DNA of 45,743 nt from Candidatus Hodarchaeota archaeon (lineage in GTDB: Archaea > Asgardarchaeota > Heimdallarchaeia > Hodarchaeales > Hodarchaeaceae), in contig JAEOTC010000200.1 in NCBI GenBank assembly GCA_016840035.1, positions 1-45,743 of the forward strand. The letters are read 5' to 3'. Below are positions 1 to 8,526 of this stretch, in pieces. A program made the position numbers and the translations under genes. The first letter of the stretch is position 1, and every line of letters begins with the position of its first letter. The notes under the pieces are model-generated. The model saw nothing but the letters and a program-made list of their open reading frames with translations. It was not told the origin of the DNA and made no database searches.

Positions 1-2
1 TA

Positions 3-356
3 GAAAATAAACCTGGTGCCTTAGCTGATTTAGGAGAAACTCTAGGTAAGGAAAAAATTAATATTGAAGGACTTTGTGGAGCTATATGTGACGGAGAGGA
101 TTTAATTCACATTTTGGTGGAGGAATCTGGAAGAGCATATAATGTTCTAGAACGAGCAGGTTTTAAAATAAAAGAACTTAGAGAAGTCATTATTTTAGAA
201 ATAAAAGAAATTGTTACTGAACCTGGCTCTGGTGGGAAACTCTTTCGCAAGTTAGCTCAAGAGAATATCAATATTGATATCATCTACCTGGCAGAAAATA
301 ATAGAATAATTCTTGGTGTAGATGACATCGAAAAAGCTAAATCAGTATTGCTCTAG
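3..356 (+). CDS. Tandem ACT-domain protein, 5' truncated by window edge
   Basis: The frame is open from the first bases of the window, giving 117 visible residues; an internal TTG at 114 is not the real start. The visible part begins with ENKPGALADLGETL, the typical first strand and helix of an ACT domain (pattern xxPGxLaxlxxxL, then a glycine-rich turn). A second copy starts near IVTEPGSGGKLFRKLAQENI and ends at the stop. Two ACT domains with nothing else C-terminal suggests a small amino-acid-binding regulatory protein of the archaeal ACT-only type. The ligand cannot be read from the sequence. The gene converges on the GNAT gene at 383, and the two ends are about 26 bases apart. Confident on fold, not on role. 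Confidence 0.75.
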   Translation, partial: ENKPGALADLGETLGKEKINIEGLCGAICDGEDLIHILVEESGRAYNVLERAGFKIKELREVIILEIKEIVTEPGSGGKLFRKLAQENINIDIIYLAENNRIILGVDDIEKAKSVLL

Positions 357-382
357 GAAAATATACAAAGTTAGAAGGGTCT

Positions 383-853
383 TTATTTGAATAGATCCTT
401 CTTGTATGTCATCATAGTGAATCCAGGGGATTCTATAGTATCTTCCAAGGTGTATCCAAAATTTTCATATAATTTTCGTGCTGTTTTGAGGCGTTTTGCT
501 GTATGAAGATAGATTACTTTTTTCTCTTGGGAACAGACGAAATCCTCAACATGTTTAACTAATTGGGTTCCGATTCCTTTTTTTCGATGACTTTCTTTAA
601 CTCGAAGCTGAATTAAATCTGCTCGATTATCTGGTTGGATTTGGACTCCGATTAATCCTACAATTATTCCTTGGTCTTCCATTACCCAAAATTTTCCTAA
701 TTGGTCAAGATAGTAAGAATATTTCTCTTCTAATTTTTGTTTCTCGATTGAAATTTCTTCTGATTGAATTTCGGGAAAATTTTCTTTCATGAATTCATCA
801 TGTAATCTTAGAACTTGACTTTTATCCGAGTTATGATAGGGTCGAATTTTCAT
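383..853 (-). CDS. GNAT family N-acetyltransferase
   Basis: A 156-residue single-domain GNAT, which would transfer an acetyl group from acetyl-CoA to an amine. The acetyl-CoA pyrophosphate loop is visible as RKKGIGTQL at residues 90-98 (R/Q-x-x-G-x-G), preceded by the usual beta-4 strand (IQLRVKESH) and followed by the KLYENFGY segment near residue 130 that closes the fold. The N-terminal MKIRPYHNSDKSQVLRLHDEF is the classical GNAT beta-1/alpha-1 start, so the ATG is well placed. The substrate is unknown. It sits 18 bases downstream of the methyltransferase at 872 on the same strand, so the two are probably co-transcribed. Confidence 0.85.
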   Translation of the reverse strand: MKIRPYHNSDKSQVLRLHDEFMKENFPEIQSEEISIEKQKLEEKYSYYLDQLGKFWVMEDQGIIVGLIGVQIQPDNRADLIQLRVKESHRKKGIGTQLVKHVEDFVCSQEKKVIYLHTAKRLKTARKLYENFGYTLEDTIESPGFTMMTYKKDLFK

Positions 854-871
854 TTTTTGTCTCTTAAAGTT

Positions 872-1411
872 TTAATTTACGCTTTCAGAACTTTGACTAG
901 GAGGAACCAAGTAAAATCTAGTGTTATCCTCCCAGTACACTATTTTCAATCCAGAGAATTTAAAGTTGTTGGATACGATTTTTATACCAGGTTGTAATTC
1001 TCTTTTGAATTTTTTGACTAATTTATCATTTGTTTCTTGAAGAAGGTAACATGTGATTAAGGTGGCTTCGCTTAGGTCCTTTTGGAAGAAATTCCCATAA
1101 ATAATCTTGACACGTCCTCGTAAACCTAATGCAGTGATTAGGAGCTGACACCAAATGTAACGTAAAGGATCGATTTCAATACCTACAGCCTTAGCGCCAT
1201 AATATCTGGCAGCAATTACCAGTATACGACCGTCACCACATCCTAGATCATAAACAATATCATTTGGTCCAACTGCTGCTAACTTCAACATTTTATGAAC
1301 GTCTTTCATTGATGTTGGAACCCAAGGCGCCCCCAAATTTGTTGTCCAGACTGTTGAAAATACTATCACTAAGAAGAGAAAAAAAATGAGTAATAGTAGC
1401 TCAACAGACAT
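872..1411 (-). CDS. Membrane-anchored class I SAM methyltransferase (FAM173/ATPSCKMT-like)
   Basis: 179 residues. Residues 3-21 form one hydrophobic segment, followed by GAPWVPTS and then a Rossmann methyltransferase core: motif I DLGCGDGR (55-62), acidic loop GIEIDP (77-82), and a later strand ATLITCYLL in the motif IV position. An N-terminal membrane helix, a P-x-V-P motif and this core resemble the FAM173 (ATPSCKMT) family, whose eukaryotic members methylate lysines of mitochondrial proteins. A prokaryotic homologue would probably methylate a membrane-associated protein lysine, but the substrate is inference. It lies upstream of the GNAT gene with an 18-base gap on the same strand, so co-transcription is likely. 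Confidence 0.75.
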   Translation of the reverse strand: MSVELLLLIFFLFLVIVFSTVWTTNLGAPWVPTSMKDVHKMLKLAAVGPNDIVYDLGCGDGRILVIAARYYGAKAVGIEIDPLRYIWCQLLITALGLRGRVKIIYGNFFQKDLSEATLITCYLLQETNDKLVKKFKRELQPGIKIVSNNFKFSGLKIVYWEDNTRFYLVPPSQSSESVN

Positions 1412-1442
1412 ATACTCATCTATTAATTAATCTCATTTGAGT

Positions 1443-2405
1443 TTATCCTGAGAAATTCTCCGAGGCTTGAGCTATCTCATTCATTTCAGATTGATTTAAC
1501 TGAAAAGTCATTGCTCCAGAACTTTCTTGTGCATGACCAAGCTTAGTAGCTCCAGGAATTGCAACCACTGTCTCTCCATTGTAGGTGATTAACCAATTTA
1601 AAGCTACTTGACTAGGAGTGGCATTATAAGATTTTCCAATCTCGATCATCGTTTCAATTAGCTGAGTGCTTTTTTCGAGTCTTTTTTTAGCCCCTCTTCG
1701 GAAGAAAAAGAACTTTTTCTCCAGCAGAGTAGGATTTGCGTGATACTTTCCCGTTAAGAGTCCTTGTCCAAGGGGAGTATATGCTATGATAGTTATACCC
1801 AGCTCTTTCGCGGCATTGAGTATACCATTTCTTTCAATGTTTCTTCTAAGGAGACTATAATGAACTTGATTAGCAGCTAGTGGTATACCATGCTTTTCTA
1901 GCACTTCATGTGCTTCTCTCATTTGATCTTCACTGAAATTACTAACACCGATAGATTGGATTTTATTTGATTGTACAAGTGAAATCATCTCATTCATTTG
2001 AGTTTTAATTGAAGAAAAGCTATAGGGAAGATGAATCATGAAAAGATCAATCGAATAAGGATGAAGGTGCTTTATACGATCTTTAATTGATTTACGCATG
2101 TTGCGTGCACGTCTAGGGAAAGGCCTCCACTTAGTGCCAATAACTACATCTTTATCCTCAATACTGTTTACGGTTAAGGCTGCAGCCAAGGAAGATTCGG
2201 AATGACCAGATCCGTACATTTCTGCAGTATCAAAGAAATTCACCCCCCCTTCATATGCCTCCTTTATGAGAGTGTTCTTAGTTTCATCTGGGATAGCTGG
2301 CATACGCCCCCAAATAATTCCCTTTCCACCGGCCCACATCATTACTCCGATTCCAATCGGAGATACTTCAATATCAGCTTTTCCAAGTGTTCGTTTATCT
2401 ATCAA
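1443..2405 (-). CDS. Aldo/keto reductase
   Basis: A 320-residue NADPH-dependent oxidoreductase with a TIM barrel. The catalytic tetrad is visible: D59, Y64 (FFDTAEMYG), K92 (GTKW) and H125 (MIHLPY). IGVSNFSEDQM and the late VAIPGATKLGHAQES nucleotide-binding loop also match the family. Length is normal. The start codon is TTG (2405), overlapping by four bases the TGA of a possible 43-codon ORF upstream (2402-2533). The substrate is unknown. The gene is on the same strand as the flavodoxin upstream but separated from it by about 150 bases. Confidence 0.88.
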   Translation of the reverse strand: MIDKRTLGKADIEVSPIGIGVMMWAGGKGIIWGRMPAIPDETKNTLIKEAYEGGVNFFDTAEMYGSGHSESSLAAALTVNSIEDKDVVIGTKWRPFPRRARNMRKSIKDRIKHLHPYSIDLFMIHLPYSFSSIKTQMNEMISLVQSNKIQSIGVSNFSEDQMREAHEVLEKHGIPLAANQVHYSLLRRNIERNGILNAAKELGITIIAYTPLGQGLLTGKYHANPTLLEKKFFFFRRGAKKRLEKSTQLIETMIEIGKSYNATPSQVALNWLITYNGETVVAIPGATKLGHAQESSGAMTFQLNQSEMNEIAQASENFSG

Positions 2406-2551
2406 TAGATGTCACTTTCCAACTGAGTGAGATAACTATCCTGAAGAGGTAGGGAGAGGAAGAATTCTTTTTCGTCTGAAGATTTCTCTACGTTGTTTAG
2501 CAATAATTTCAACACGTTTAGTAGCGTTTTCATTATGCGAGGTAAAGTGAG

Positions 2552-3043
2552 TCAATCAATATTTCCAAAGTTTAAACTATTTCTACTAATAGTTTCAATA
2601 TGATTTCCATAAACAACAATTTCCTCCAAAAAAGTTGCTTCTGGAATCATTTTTTTAAGATCAGTAACGCATTTAGCTTTTTCCCCTCCACCGTGCGAGA
2701 TAAATGGAATTACTTTTTTTCCAGAGAAATTATTTTCTGAAAGAAATGTTACGACTGGTGGAGCAATTGTACTATACCAATTTGGGGAGCCAATGAAAAT
2801 CACATCGAATTTTTCAATATCTTCCAGTTTTTTTCTAAGTGGTGGTTTATAATTCTTTCTGATTTCTTCTTTACTAATCTTTAATACTTCTCGATAGCTT
2901 TCAGGATACTCTTTAATTGGTTCTATGCGAAAAATTTCTCCCCCAACCATTTCGTTGATTTTAAGGGCAATTTCTTGGGTATTCTCAGAATGAGAATAAT
3001 AAGCGATCAATATCCTAGGTGAATGTGGCTCATTTGAGTTCAT
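2552..3043 (-). CDS. Flavodoxin-family protein
   Basis: 163 residues with a flavodoxin-like fold. After a 10-residue lead comes ILIAYYSHSENTQEIA, the first strand and FMN phosphate loop (residues 11-26), then IFIGSPNWYSTIAPPVVTFL, the loop contributing an aromatic next to the flavin. It resembles the short flavodoxin-4-type proteins that carry low-potential electrons or reduce small molecules using FMN. A good Shine-Dalgarno (TGGAGGAATG) precedes the ATG. Its partner is unknown; the aldo/keto reductase downstream is the nearest redox enzyme. Confidence 0.82.
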   Translation of the reverse strand: MNSNEPHSPRILIAYYSHSENTQEIALKINEMVGGEIFRIEPIKEYPESYREVLKISKEEIRKNYKPPLRKKLEDIEKFDVIFIGSPNWYSTIAPPVVTFLSENNFSGKKVIPFISHGGGEKAKCVTDLKKMIPEATFLEEIVVYGNHIETISRNSLNFGNID

Positions 3044-3162
3044 TAATCATTCCTCCATATAGATTTGATTATTTTGCTTATGGCTTTAGTAAATTGTAAT
3101 TAGTGGAACCTAGTCCAATTTGCTCCATAACTAAAGGAAGTCTCTTAACTGTAAATTACACA

Positions 3163-3792
3163 TTAAATTATTCTTGAAATAACGAATTGAGTCAGATCAG
3201 TGTTAACTGTCCTTTCTGCTTTATGACTTTTTAAAATTCTCAACTTGCTTTTAGTGGTTATTGTGTAAATGACTCCAGTTTCTTTCAACAATGTATCAAG
3301 AGTTTTAGAAAGTCTTATAATGTCGTTTACCTCCGGTATATGTCGCCATTGGAACGCGTAATCAAATTTTCCAATTAATTCTCCTATGATATCTTTCATC
3401 CCTGCTAGCTCCGTAATATTTGCATTTAAAAGAGCTATTGCTTGTGATATACTTGGACCTATTAAACGAATAAAAGTTAATGCGATATCTTCTTTTTTAG
3501 ACGCTTCTAACTGTTTTAAAACATCATCCATCTTTGGATTACTTGTTGTAACCGTATAACGACATTTAAAACCGCTAAATAGATCATCTAAATATTTCAC
3601 TAATTCTAGAGAGTCCTCTGCAGAAAGAGGATTATCCCAAACGATTTCATAATCAGCAGTTTCTCCTATATATATTCCTGAACGCAAGATTCTGTCTTTA
3701 TATTTCTCAATCCTTCGTAAATTGTTCAATTCTTCAAGTGCAAAAGAGATTCCTGGACTATAAAGCTTTATTAAGGTTTTAGCTTGATTCAT
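3163..3792 (-). CDS. Unrecognised protein built from two copies of one domain
   Basis: 209 residues of no family I recognise. It contains an internal duplication. Residues 7-18 (LIKLYSPGISFA) align with 107-118 (FIRLIGPSISQA). YEIVW (48-52) aligns with YAFQW (145-149), and YTVTTS (79-84) with YTITTK (176-181). Each half is about 80 residues, helix-rich at the start and ending in a beta segment. There is no signal peptide, membrane segment or catalytic motif. A ligand-binding or regulatory dimer-in-one-chain is possible but not shown. It is expressed alone: flanking genes are more than 100 bases away on either side. Confidence 0.7.
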   Translation of the reverse strand: MNQAKTLIKLYSPGISFALEELNNLRRIEKYKDRILRSGIYIGETADYEIVWDNPLSAEDSLELVKYLDDLFSGFKCRYTVTTSNPKMDDVLKQLEASKKEDIALTFIRLIGPSISQAIALLNANITELAGMKDIIGELIGKFDYAFQWRHIPEVNDIIRLSKTLDTLLKETGVIYTITTKSKLRILKSHKAERTVNTDLTQFVISRII

Positions 3793-3959
3793 TCAACCAC
3801 ACCTTCAAAGACCAGAATTAATGGAATTCCTATCCTATTTAAAGTTTTGATTGTGGACTCCTTTCTCTTAGTAACGAATCCTTAAAAGCTGTAGTAATAA
3901 TCAGTGAAAATCACAAATCCTAATTACTCCTTTAGAACAAACCTGATTGAGGTCATTAT

Positions 3960-4562
3960 ATGAAAATCTGTCCAAATTGTACTGCTGAAAATGCCGATAA
4001 TGTGTCCTTTTGTATTTCCTGTGGGCAAAAAATTGAATCTATGGAAACTATTTCTACTACATATTCAGATTCCCCATTTACAGGATTCTCTTTAGATTCT
4101 GATTCGGTAAGAGTTGTATGGATGCTAGCTATTTTAGTTGGCGTAATTCTAATTATTACAGCTATTTTGCTTTCAGAGACTCTAACGAATACTGAAAATA
4201 GTACTTCATACATGCCTATAGGATTAGTAAGTGGATATGTTCTATGCCTTTTATTCGGGTTTCTGGTGTTGAGAGACGCTAAACCCAGTCAAGAATCACC
4301 ATGGGCTGCTTCGAAGAAAGTGGGAAAAATCCTCGTCGTAATCGGACTTGTAGTCTTTCTCGTAACAGGGACTCTTGGTATGAGTGATGTCGATAATGAA
4401 GCAATGAATCAAGCTATGATGCAAGGAGAGTATTATGATTTTCCACTTATTTCTGATTTGGGAGGCTCCTTCGGTTTTGGTCTGGTTTTAGCTTGGTTAC
4501 TCGGTGGTTTTGTCATTGTTTACGGTATAATGAGATATCAGCTGCAAAAAATAGAGAATTGA
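3960..4562 (+). CDS. Zinc-ribbon protein with four membrane segments
   Basis: 200 residues. The N-terminus is a zinc ribbon (CPNC at 4-7, CISC at 18-21), the common archaeal 'zinc_ribbon_2' type, followed by a Ser/Thr/Asp-rich linker. Four hydrophobic segments lie near residues 52-72, 85-104, 122-141 and 171-190. Such proteins are widespread in archaea and mostly of unknown function; the ribbon probably sits in the cytoplasm and holds a partner. The stop codon overlaps the left arm of a hairpin at 4561-4588. Confidence 0.75.
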   Translation: MKICPNCTAENADNVSFCISCGQKIESMETISTTYSDSPFTGFSLDSDSVRVVWMLAILVGVILIITAILLSETLTNTENSTSYMPIGLVSGYVLCLLFGFLVLRDAKPSQESPWAASKKVGKILVVIGLVVFLVTGTLGMSDVDNEAMNQAMMQGEYYDFPLISDLGGSFGFGLVLAWLLGGFVIVYGIMRYQLQKIEN

Positions 4563-4588
4563 TCTTATGATACAATTGTGATAAGATC
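4561..4588. terminator. Perfect 8-bp stem hairpin at the end of the zinc-ribbon gene
   Basis: GATCTTAT (4561-4568) pairs with ATAAGATC (4581-4588) across a 12-base loop, starting at the last bases of the stop codon. No strong T-run follows at once, so it is a weak terminator candidate or an mRNA 3'-end stabiliser. A second small hairpin, CAGATC-TTTA-GATCTG at 4676-4691, lies just before the convergent gene's stop. Confidence 0.4.
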
Positions 4589-4700
4589 CCGATAGCCCTC
4601 ATGAGGAGCTTTTCAATATGTTTACAATTTTGAAGTTTTCCTCTGATCAAGATGATCTTCTTGTAGGTTCTCCATCAGATCTTTAGATCTGCATTGTCCT

Positions 4701-5453
4701 TTAGTCTATCTTGTAAACTACTTTGTAAGTGCAGGCTATTTCATCCTCAGTTAAATGTGAGTATTGAGACCACATTCTTTGTACTTTTTCACCGTGAAGG
4801 CCTTGCTTCATATTTTTTACCGCTTCAACTACTTCAGGATGGAAAGCCTTACTATCTGGAATAACCTTAAATCCTAAAGAGATAAATTTATCTAATGTAT
4901 ATGATCCCCACCAATAACGCAAAGGCTTAATCTCTGGTATTGCAGTTGCATAGATTTTTTTCCATTTTTTCTTTTTGCTCCAATCTTGTAAATGTCTTAC
5001 CATGTTTCTCCCTATATTTTTACCAATATACTGTTTCCATGATATCCATTCTTTCTCCCCTTCATTTTTAACTACTTGAATGCATTCAATATCCAGTGAC
5101 CTTTGACTATCAGGAATATCTTTTAATGAAGGTGCTTTTCTGAAAAAAGCTTTAAATTTCATTAGTTTTCTTACTTCATCGGGATCTTGAATACAGAAGG
5201 ATGTGTTATTCATTTTTTCTTTAATTATTGATGGATAGAACCACAACACACCTATAATGCTATCGTTTAATTCATCATCTCGTGCTATTACCGCACACGA
5301 ACTGTATTTTGATATTATAGTTCGTAGAACATCCTTTACACCTTGTTGATTCACCTCTGATACTGGTTGACCTAAATCACTCTTAAAAACCGGTCCTCCA
5401 TGCATACATCTGCAAAGAAATAGTTTTTCATCCATCATTTCATACTTAATCAA
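4701..5453 (-). CDS. GNAT-like acetyltransferase-fold protein
   Basis: 250 residues. The middle carries a GNAT-like core: a strand (SLDIECIQVVKNEG) followed by the acetyl-CoA loop region IGKNIGRNMVRHL, then KKIYATAIPEIKP and a C-terminal WGSYTLDKFISLGFKVIP segment that resembles the closing strand and helix of GNATs. The N-terminal 100 residues are less typical. The frame opens with TTG at 5453; ATG at 5438 (MMDEKLFLC) is an equally good start. The substrate is unknown. This family placement is weaker than for the other GNATs here. Confidence 0.55.
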   Translation of the reverse strand: MIKYEMMDEKLFLCRCMHGGPVFKSDLGQPVSEVNQQGVKDVLRTIISKYSSCAVIARDDELNDSIIGVLWFYPSIIKEKMNNTSFCIQDPDEVRKLMKFKAFFRKAPSLKDIPDSQRSLDIECIQVVKNEGEKEWISWKQYIGKNIGRNMVRHLQDWSKKKKWKKIYATAIPEIKPLRYWWGSYTLDKFISLGFKVIPDSKAFHPEVVEAVKNMKQGLHGEKVQRMWSQYSHLTEDEIACTYKVVYKID

Positions 5454-5620
5454 ACTTATTCCTTCTATGATTCATTCAGAATATCTTGACTGCAAGGATA
5501 TTCCAAGTTTTGATAAAGGCTTTGATAGACTTCTAAATCGGATAAGCTAAATGTTGAAGTTTTCCATGAGAAATTTTACTCGTAACTTGATGTGAAGGTT
5601 CTAATTCGCTCTTTTTGGAA

Positions 5621-6613
5621 TTAGCTTTCTTGTCTTTTAACGAGATAGTCTGGAAGTGTAACCACAAATTTACAGGTGTCATTACCCATTAAAATGGATT
5701 CAACAGGTTCTACAGTTACTTCCGAATCAAGGACATACTCCCAATAATTTTTATAAAATCCAGCACTACAGTTACAGAAAATTGGATCCATTTCGAACGA
5801 TTTATCTTGTAAACCTTCCCGTACCCACGGACAGTGGCAGTAATAATATTTCTTTTTTTCTGGGTCTGTTTCGGTAATAAATTCTTTGGCCATGTAAGGA
5901 ATTTTAGTAATTATGAGTTTATTTCCTTCCCGTATTCCTGATTCAATACTAGGATTAGCTTGTACGTAATCAATTACGGATTGGTCTATTTCTTGAGTAA
6001 AGAATAATGACCCTTCATTCATGTGGTTGGTTAGGGTTTCTTTTAATTTTTTTTTCTTATAAACCAAAAATTCTGTAAAGTTATTTAATTCTAAATATTT
6101 TTCACGATCTGGTTTATAGGAATCAATATATTTATCTCTCAGGCCATTATTAAGCAGTTCTTTGCACTTTTCACGAGGAACTACAGATAAAAATTTATCA
6201 ATTAGTCGTTTAGTGATTAAAGGCCGATCCTTAGGATGAAGGCCCAATGGAGGCATCTCTCCCTCAAATATTTGATCCCTTAGTTCCTTACCAAATAACT
6301 CCTCTAATCGCGTTGAAAAATTAAACATTACCTCCCCTCCATCTATAATTTCCATAATAGCTAGTATCATGTCATTACTTTTATAGAAATAGCCTAGACG
6401 GAGTATATAAATGAAATTATCAAATATATTCTTTTTATGTTCAATAAGATAGCTAGAGAAATCATGAACATCCTGATAGGTTGGTCTATTTATAGTTGAT
6501 CCTTTTTGATCAAGAAATGAAGCAAATTCAGAAATCAGAATATTTATCTGTAATGTCGTTTCATCTGATATTCCTTGTTCTTGTAACCACTCTTTAAATC
6601 CCTGTACAGTCAT
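5621..6613 (-). CDS. Cys-cluster protein with integrase-SAM-like N-terminus (DUF6144-like?)
   Basis: 330 residues. The C-terminal third carries CHC (259-261), then PIFCNCSAGFYKNYWE with C280 and C282, then GNDTCKF (C314). This pattern resembles, from memory, the DUF6144-type Cys proteins related to V4R domains, where a conserved Cys near the end sits in a G-x-D-x-C-x-F strand. The N-terminal 90 residues (FASFLDQKGSTINR..., YQDVHDFSSYLIEHKK) look like the helical DNA-binding SAM-like domain of tyrosine recombinases, but no recombinase catalytic domain follows. Four close cysteines suggest zinc or Fe-S binding. Function unknown. It is divergently transcribed from the MBL gene at 6739. Confidence 0.6.
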   Translation of the reverse strand: MTVQGFKEWLQEQGISDETTLQINILISEFASFLDQKGSTINRPTYQDVHDFSSYLIEHKKNIFDNFIYILRLGYFYKSNDMILAIMEIIDGGEVMFNFSTRLEELFGKELRDQIFEGEMPPLGLHPKDRPLITKRLIDKFLSVVPREKCKELLNNGLRDKYIDSYKPDREKYLELNNFTEFLVYKKKKLKETLTNHMNEGSLFFTQEIDQSVIDYVQANPSIESGIREGNKLIITKIPYMAKEFITETDPEKKKYYYCHCPWVREGLQDKSFEMDPIFCNCSAGFYKNYWEYVLDSEVTVEPVESILMGNDTCKFVVTLPDYLVKRQES

Positions 6614-6738
6614 AAAATCACTCTTTATAAGAAGTTAATGTGATTGATTACCAAAATAAGATAATTTAAATGAATTTAAGCCTTTGGATAAAGGTAAGAT
6701 TTCATATTTTGATCTCAAGCTGATAAAAAGATACTTGA

Positions 6739-7692
6739 ATGTATATTATGTCTGGTGACACTCAAATGGAACTGGAAATTGGTGAATTCGTGAGAATTTC
6801 AGACCATACATTTATGGTAATAGGAGAAAGGCCTCACGGGAATGTTGGTGGAATAGCCCTAGAAAACTATTCAATTGCAATCGATTCAACTGGTAATTCT
6901 AGTGGTGGAAGAGTATTTCGAAAGAAACTGGAAGAATATTACAAATTTCCGATTAAATATGTTATATTAACCCACTATCATGGAGATCATATCAATGGAA
7001 GACAGACGTTTAAAGATATTGATCTCATTGTCTCCAATTATACTCCTACAGCTAAGAGACGATTTAAAAACGGTTTGTTTATCAAAGACGAGTATCTAAT
7101 TCAAGATGGGAGTTACACAGTAACAATATTCCATACTGGGGGTCATACAGTTGGCTCGATGTTTATCCATTTTCCAGCAGAGGATATCATTTTTGCTGGT
7201 GATTTAATCTTTGAAAATCTTTTTCCGCCATTTGGGGGTGATCCAACTTGTAATCCAGAGCTTTGGTTTCAAGCTTTAGAAAAAATAAAATCATTAAAAC
7301 CAGCTAAAATTGTCCCAGGTCATGGTTCATACCTTACAGGGGATGGAATCACTCATCATTTATCAAATTTAAAGAAACTTAGAGGTACGATTAAAGAAGC
7401 GATCAAAGAGAATCATAAACCCCATGATATTGAGATATCTGATTTTTATGGTGAATTCCATTCAAGATGGTGGTCAAGAACTCTCCCTCACTGGTTTTCA
7501 TTCTATAGTACAATTGATAAGATTCCTGGAATACTTGAGGAAATTCGATCTCGTTCTACAGACCAAAATCGTATTTTCCTGTCTAAAATGACTATAACCG
7601 AATTGAAGGTTCTGGCTAATCATCTTAAGATTAGGATTAGTGGTAATAAAAAGAATATTGTGGGTGAAATTCTAAAAAATATAAATCTCTAA
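6739..7692 (+). CDS. Metallo-beta-lactamase hydrolase with C-terminal SAP-like domain
   Basis: 317 residues. The zinc-binding set is complete: HYHGDH (79-84), H136 in TGGHTVGS, D155 in FAGDLIF and H195 in VPGHG, so a two-metal hydrolase is expected. The last 33 residues (about 284-313, MTITELKVLANHLKIRISGN then K-K) match a SAP-type helix-extended-loop-helix, which usually binds DNA or RNA. Residues 210-270 form a helical linker rich in Trp and His. The first ATG is used here; ATG at 6748 (MSGDTQM) is an alternative. The hydrolase substrate is unknown; a nucleic-acid-associated role is inferred only from the SAP domain. Confidence 0.83.
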   Translation: MYIMSGDTQMELEIGEFVRISDHTFMVIGERPHGNVGGIALENYSIAIDSTGNSSGGRVFRKKLEEYYKFPIKYVILTHYHGDHINGRQTFKDIDLIVSNYTPTAKRRFKNGLFIKDEYLIQDGSYTVTIFHTGGHTVGSMFIHFPAEDIIFAGDLIFENLFPPFGGDPTCNPELWFQALEKIKSLKPAKIVPGHGSYLTGDGITHHLSNLKKLRGTIKEAIKENHKPHDIEISDFYGEFHSRWWSRTLPHWFSFYSTIDKIPGILEEIRSRSTDQNRIFLSKMTITELKVLANHLKIRISGNKKNIVGEILKNINL

Positions 7693-7908
7693 CGGTACCA
7701 CAGCTAAAGAGCTTGAAAGAACACTGATCCTGGATAACATTCTCACTGTAAGGAAAAACTAGGAAGATACAGATCTAAATAGATGAGTATTCTTCACCAA
7801 ACTCTGCCTCATCCTTTGAAATTCAAAAAATGAAAAGAAGGATAATTTAATTATCACCATATTATCCAATGAATTAAATAAACTAACAGACTATGATTTG
7901 GTGAAGAC

Positions 7909-8406
7909 ATGACTGAAACAAAAAAATATGAAATGACAATTAAAGATAAGGCAATTTCTGTATACTTGATTGTAGGAGCTGTTGTACAATTTCTCATGAT
8001 GTTTCTTTATGGAAATTGGTTTAATTTAGACATCCTCTTCTATGTAGGGTTACTGTTTGCAGTTATTTCGGGAGTTTTGATACTATCTTCAAATGTATTA
8101 AAAGAACAAGGCGAGATGGAGAAGGGAAAAGGATTCGTAACAACGAAACTTGTAGATAGTGGAATTTATGGAATTATTAGACATCCAATTTATGGTAGTC
8201 TCTTTTATCTATTCATAGGTTTCGCTCTAATATCTCAACATCCAGTCAGTCTATTTTTTGGATTGACCATGTCACCATTCTGTTATTATTTTATGCTAGC
8301 TGAGGAAAAAATGACCATTAACAAATTTGGAGATGAGTATGTCGAATATATGAAAAAAGTCCCGAGACTTAATTTGTTAATTGGATTATGGCGCAAAATA
8401 AAGTAA
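7909..8406 (+). CDS. Isoprenylcysteine/phospholipid methyltransferase-like membrane protein
   Basis: 165 residues with hydrophobic segments near 16-34, 42-60, 97-110 and 112-130. The C-terminal cofactor motif of the ICMT/PEMT superfamily is clear: GIYGIIRHPIYGSL (about 85-98, with RHPxYxG), then AEEKMTINKFGDEYVEYMKKVPR (EE at 132-133 and a conserved F/Y-G-x-x-Y). These integral membrane enzymes methylate lipid or isoprenyl-cysteine groups with S-adenosylmethionine. The acceptor is unknown. It is a stand-alone gene; the 216-base region upstream holds no other reading frame that I trust. Confidence 0.8.
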   Translation: MTETKKYEMTIKDKAISVYLIVGAVVQFLMMFLYGNWFNLDILFYVGLLFAVISGVLILSSNVLKEQGEMEKGKGFVTTKLVDSGIYGIIRHPIYGSLFYLFIGFALISQHPVSLFFGLTMSPFCYYFMLAEEKMTINKFGDEYVEYMKKVPRLNLLIGLWRKIK

Positions 8407-8526
8407 AATAGTACTTCTATTCTTTGGGACTTATAATCAATAAGAAAAAAATAAGGAAGATATATTCATATCTTCACATAGAGAAGTCTGGATTTTATTC
8501 AAAACCTGTAAAGACTTTATAAATTA

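Noticed and set aside
4701..5453. Considered a glycosyltransferase
   Set aside because: No sugar-nucleotide motif; the middle part fits a GNAT-like fold better.
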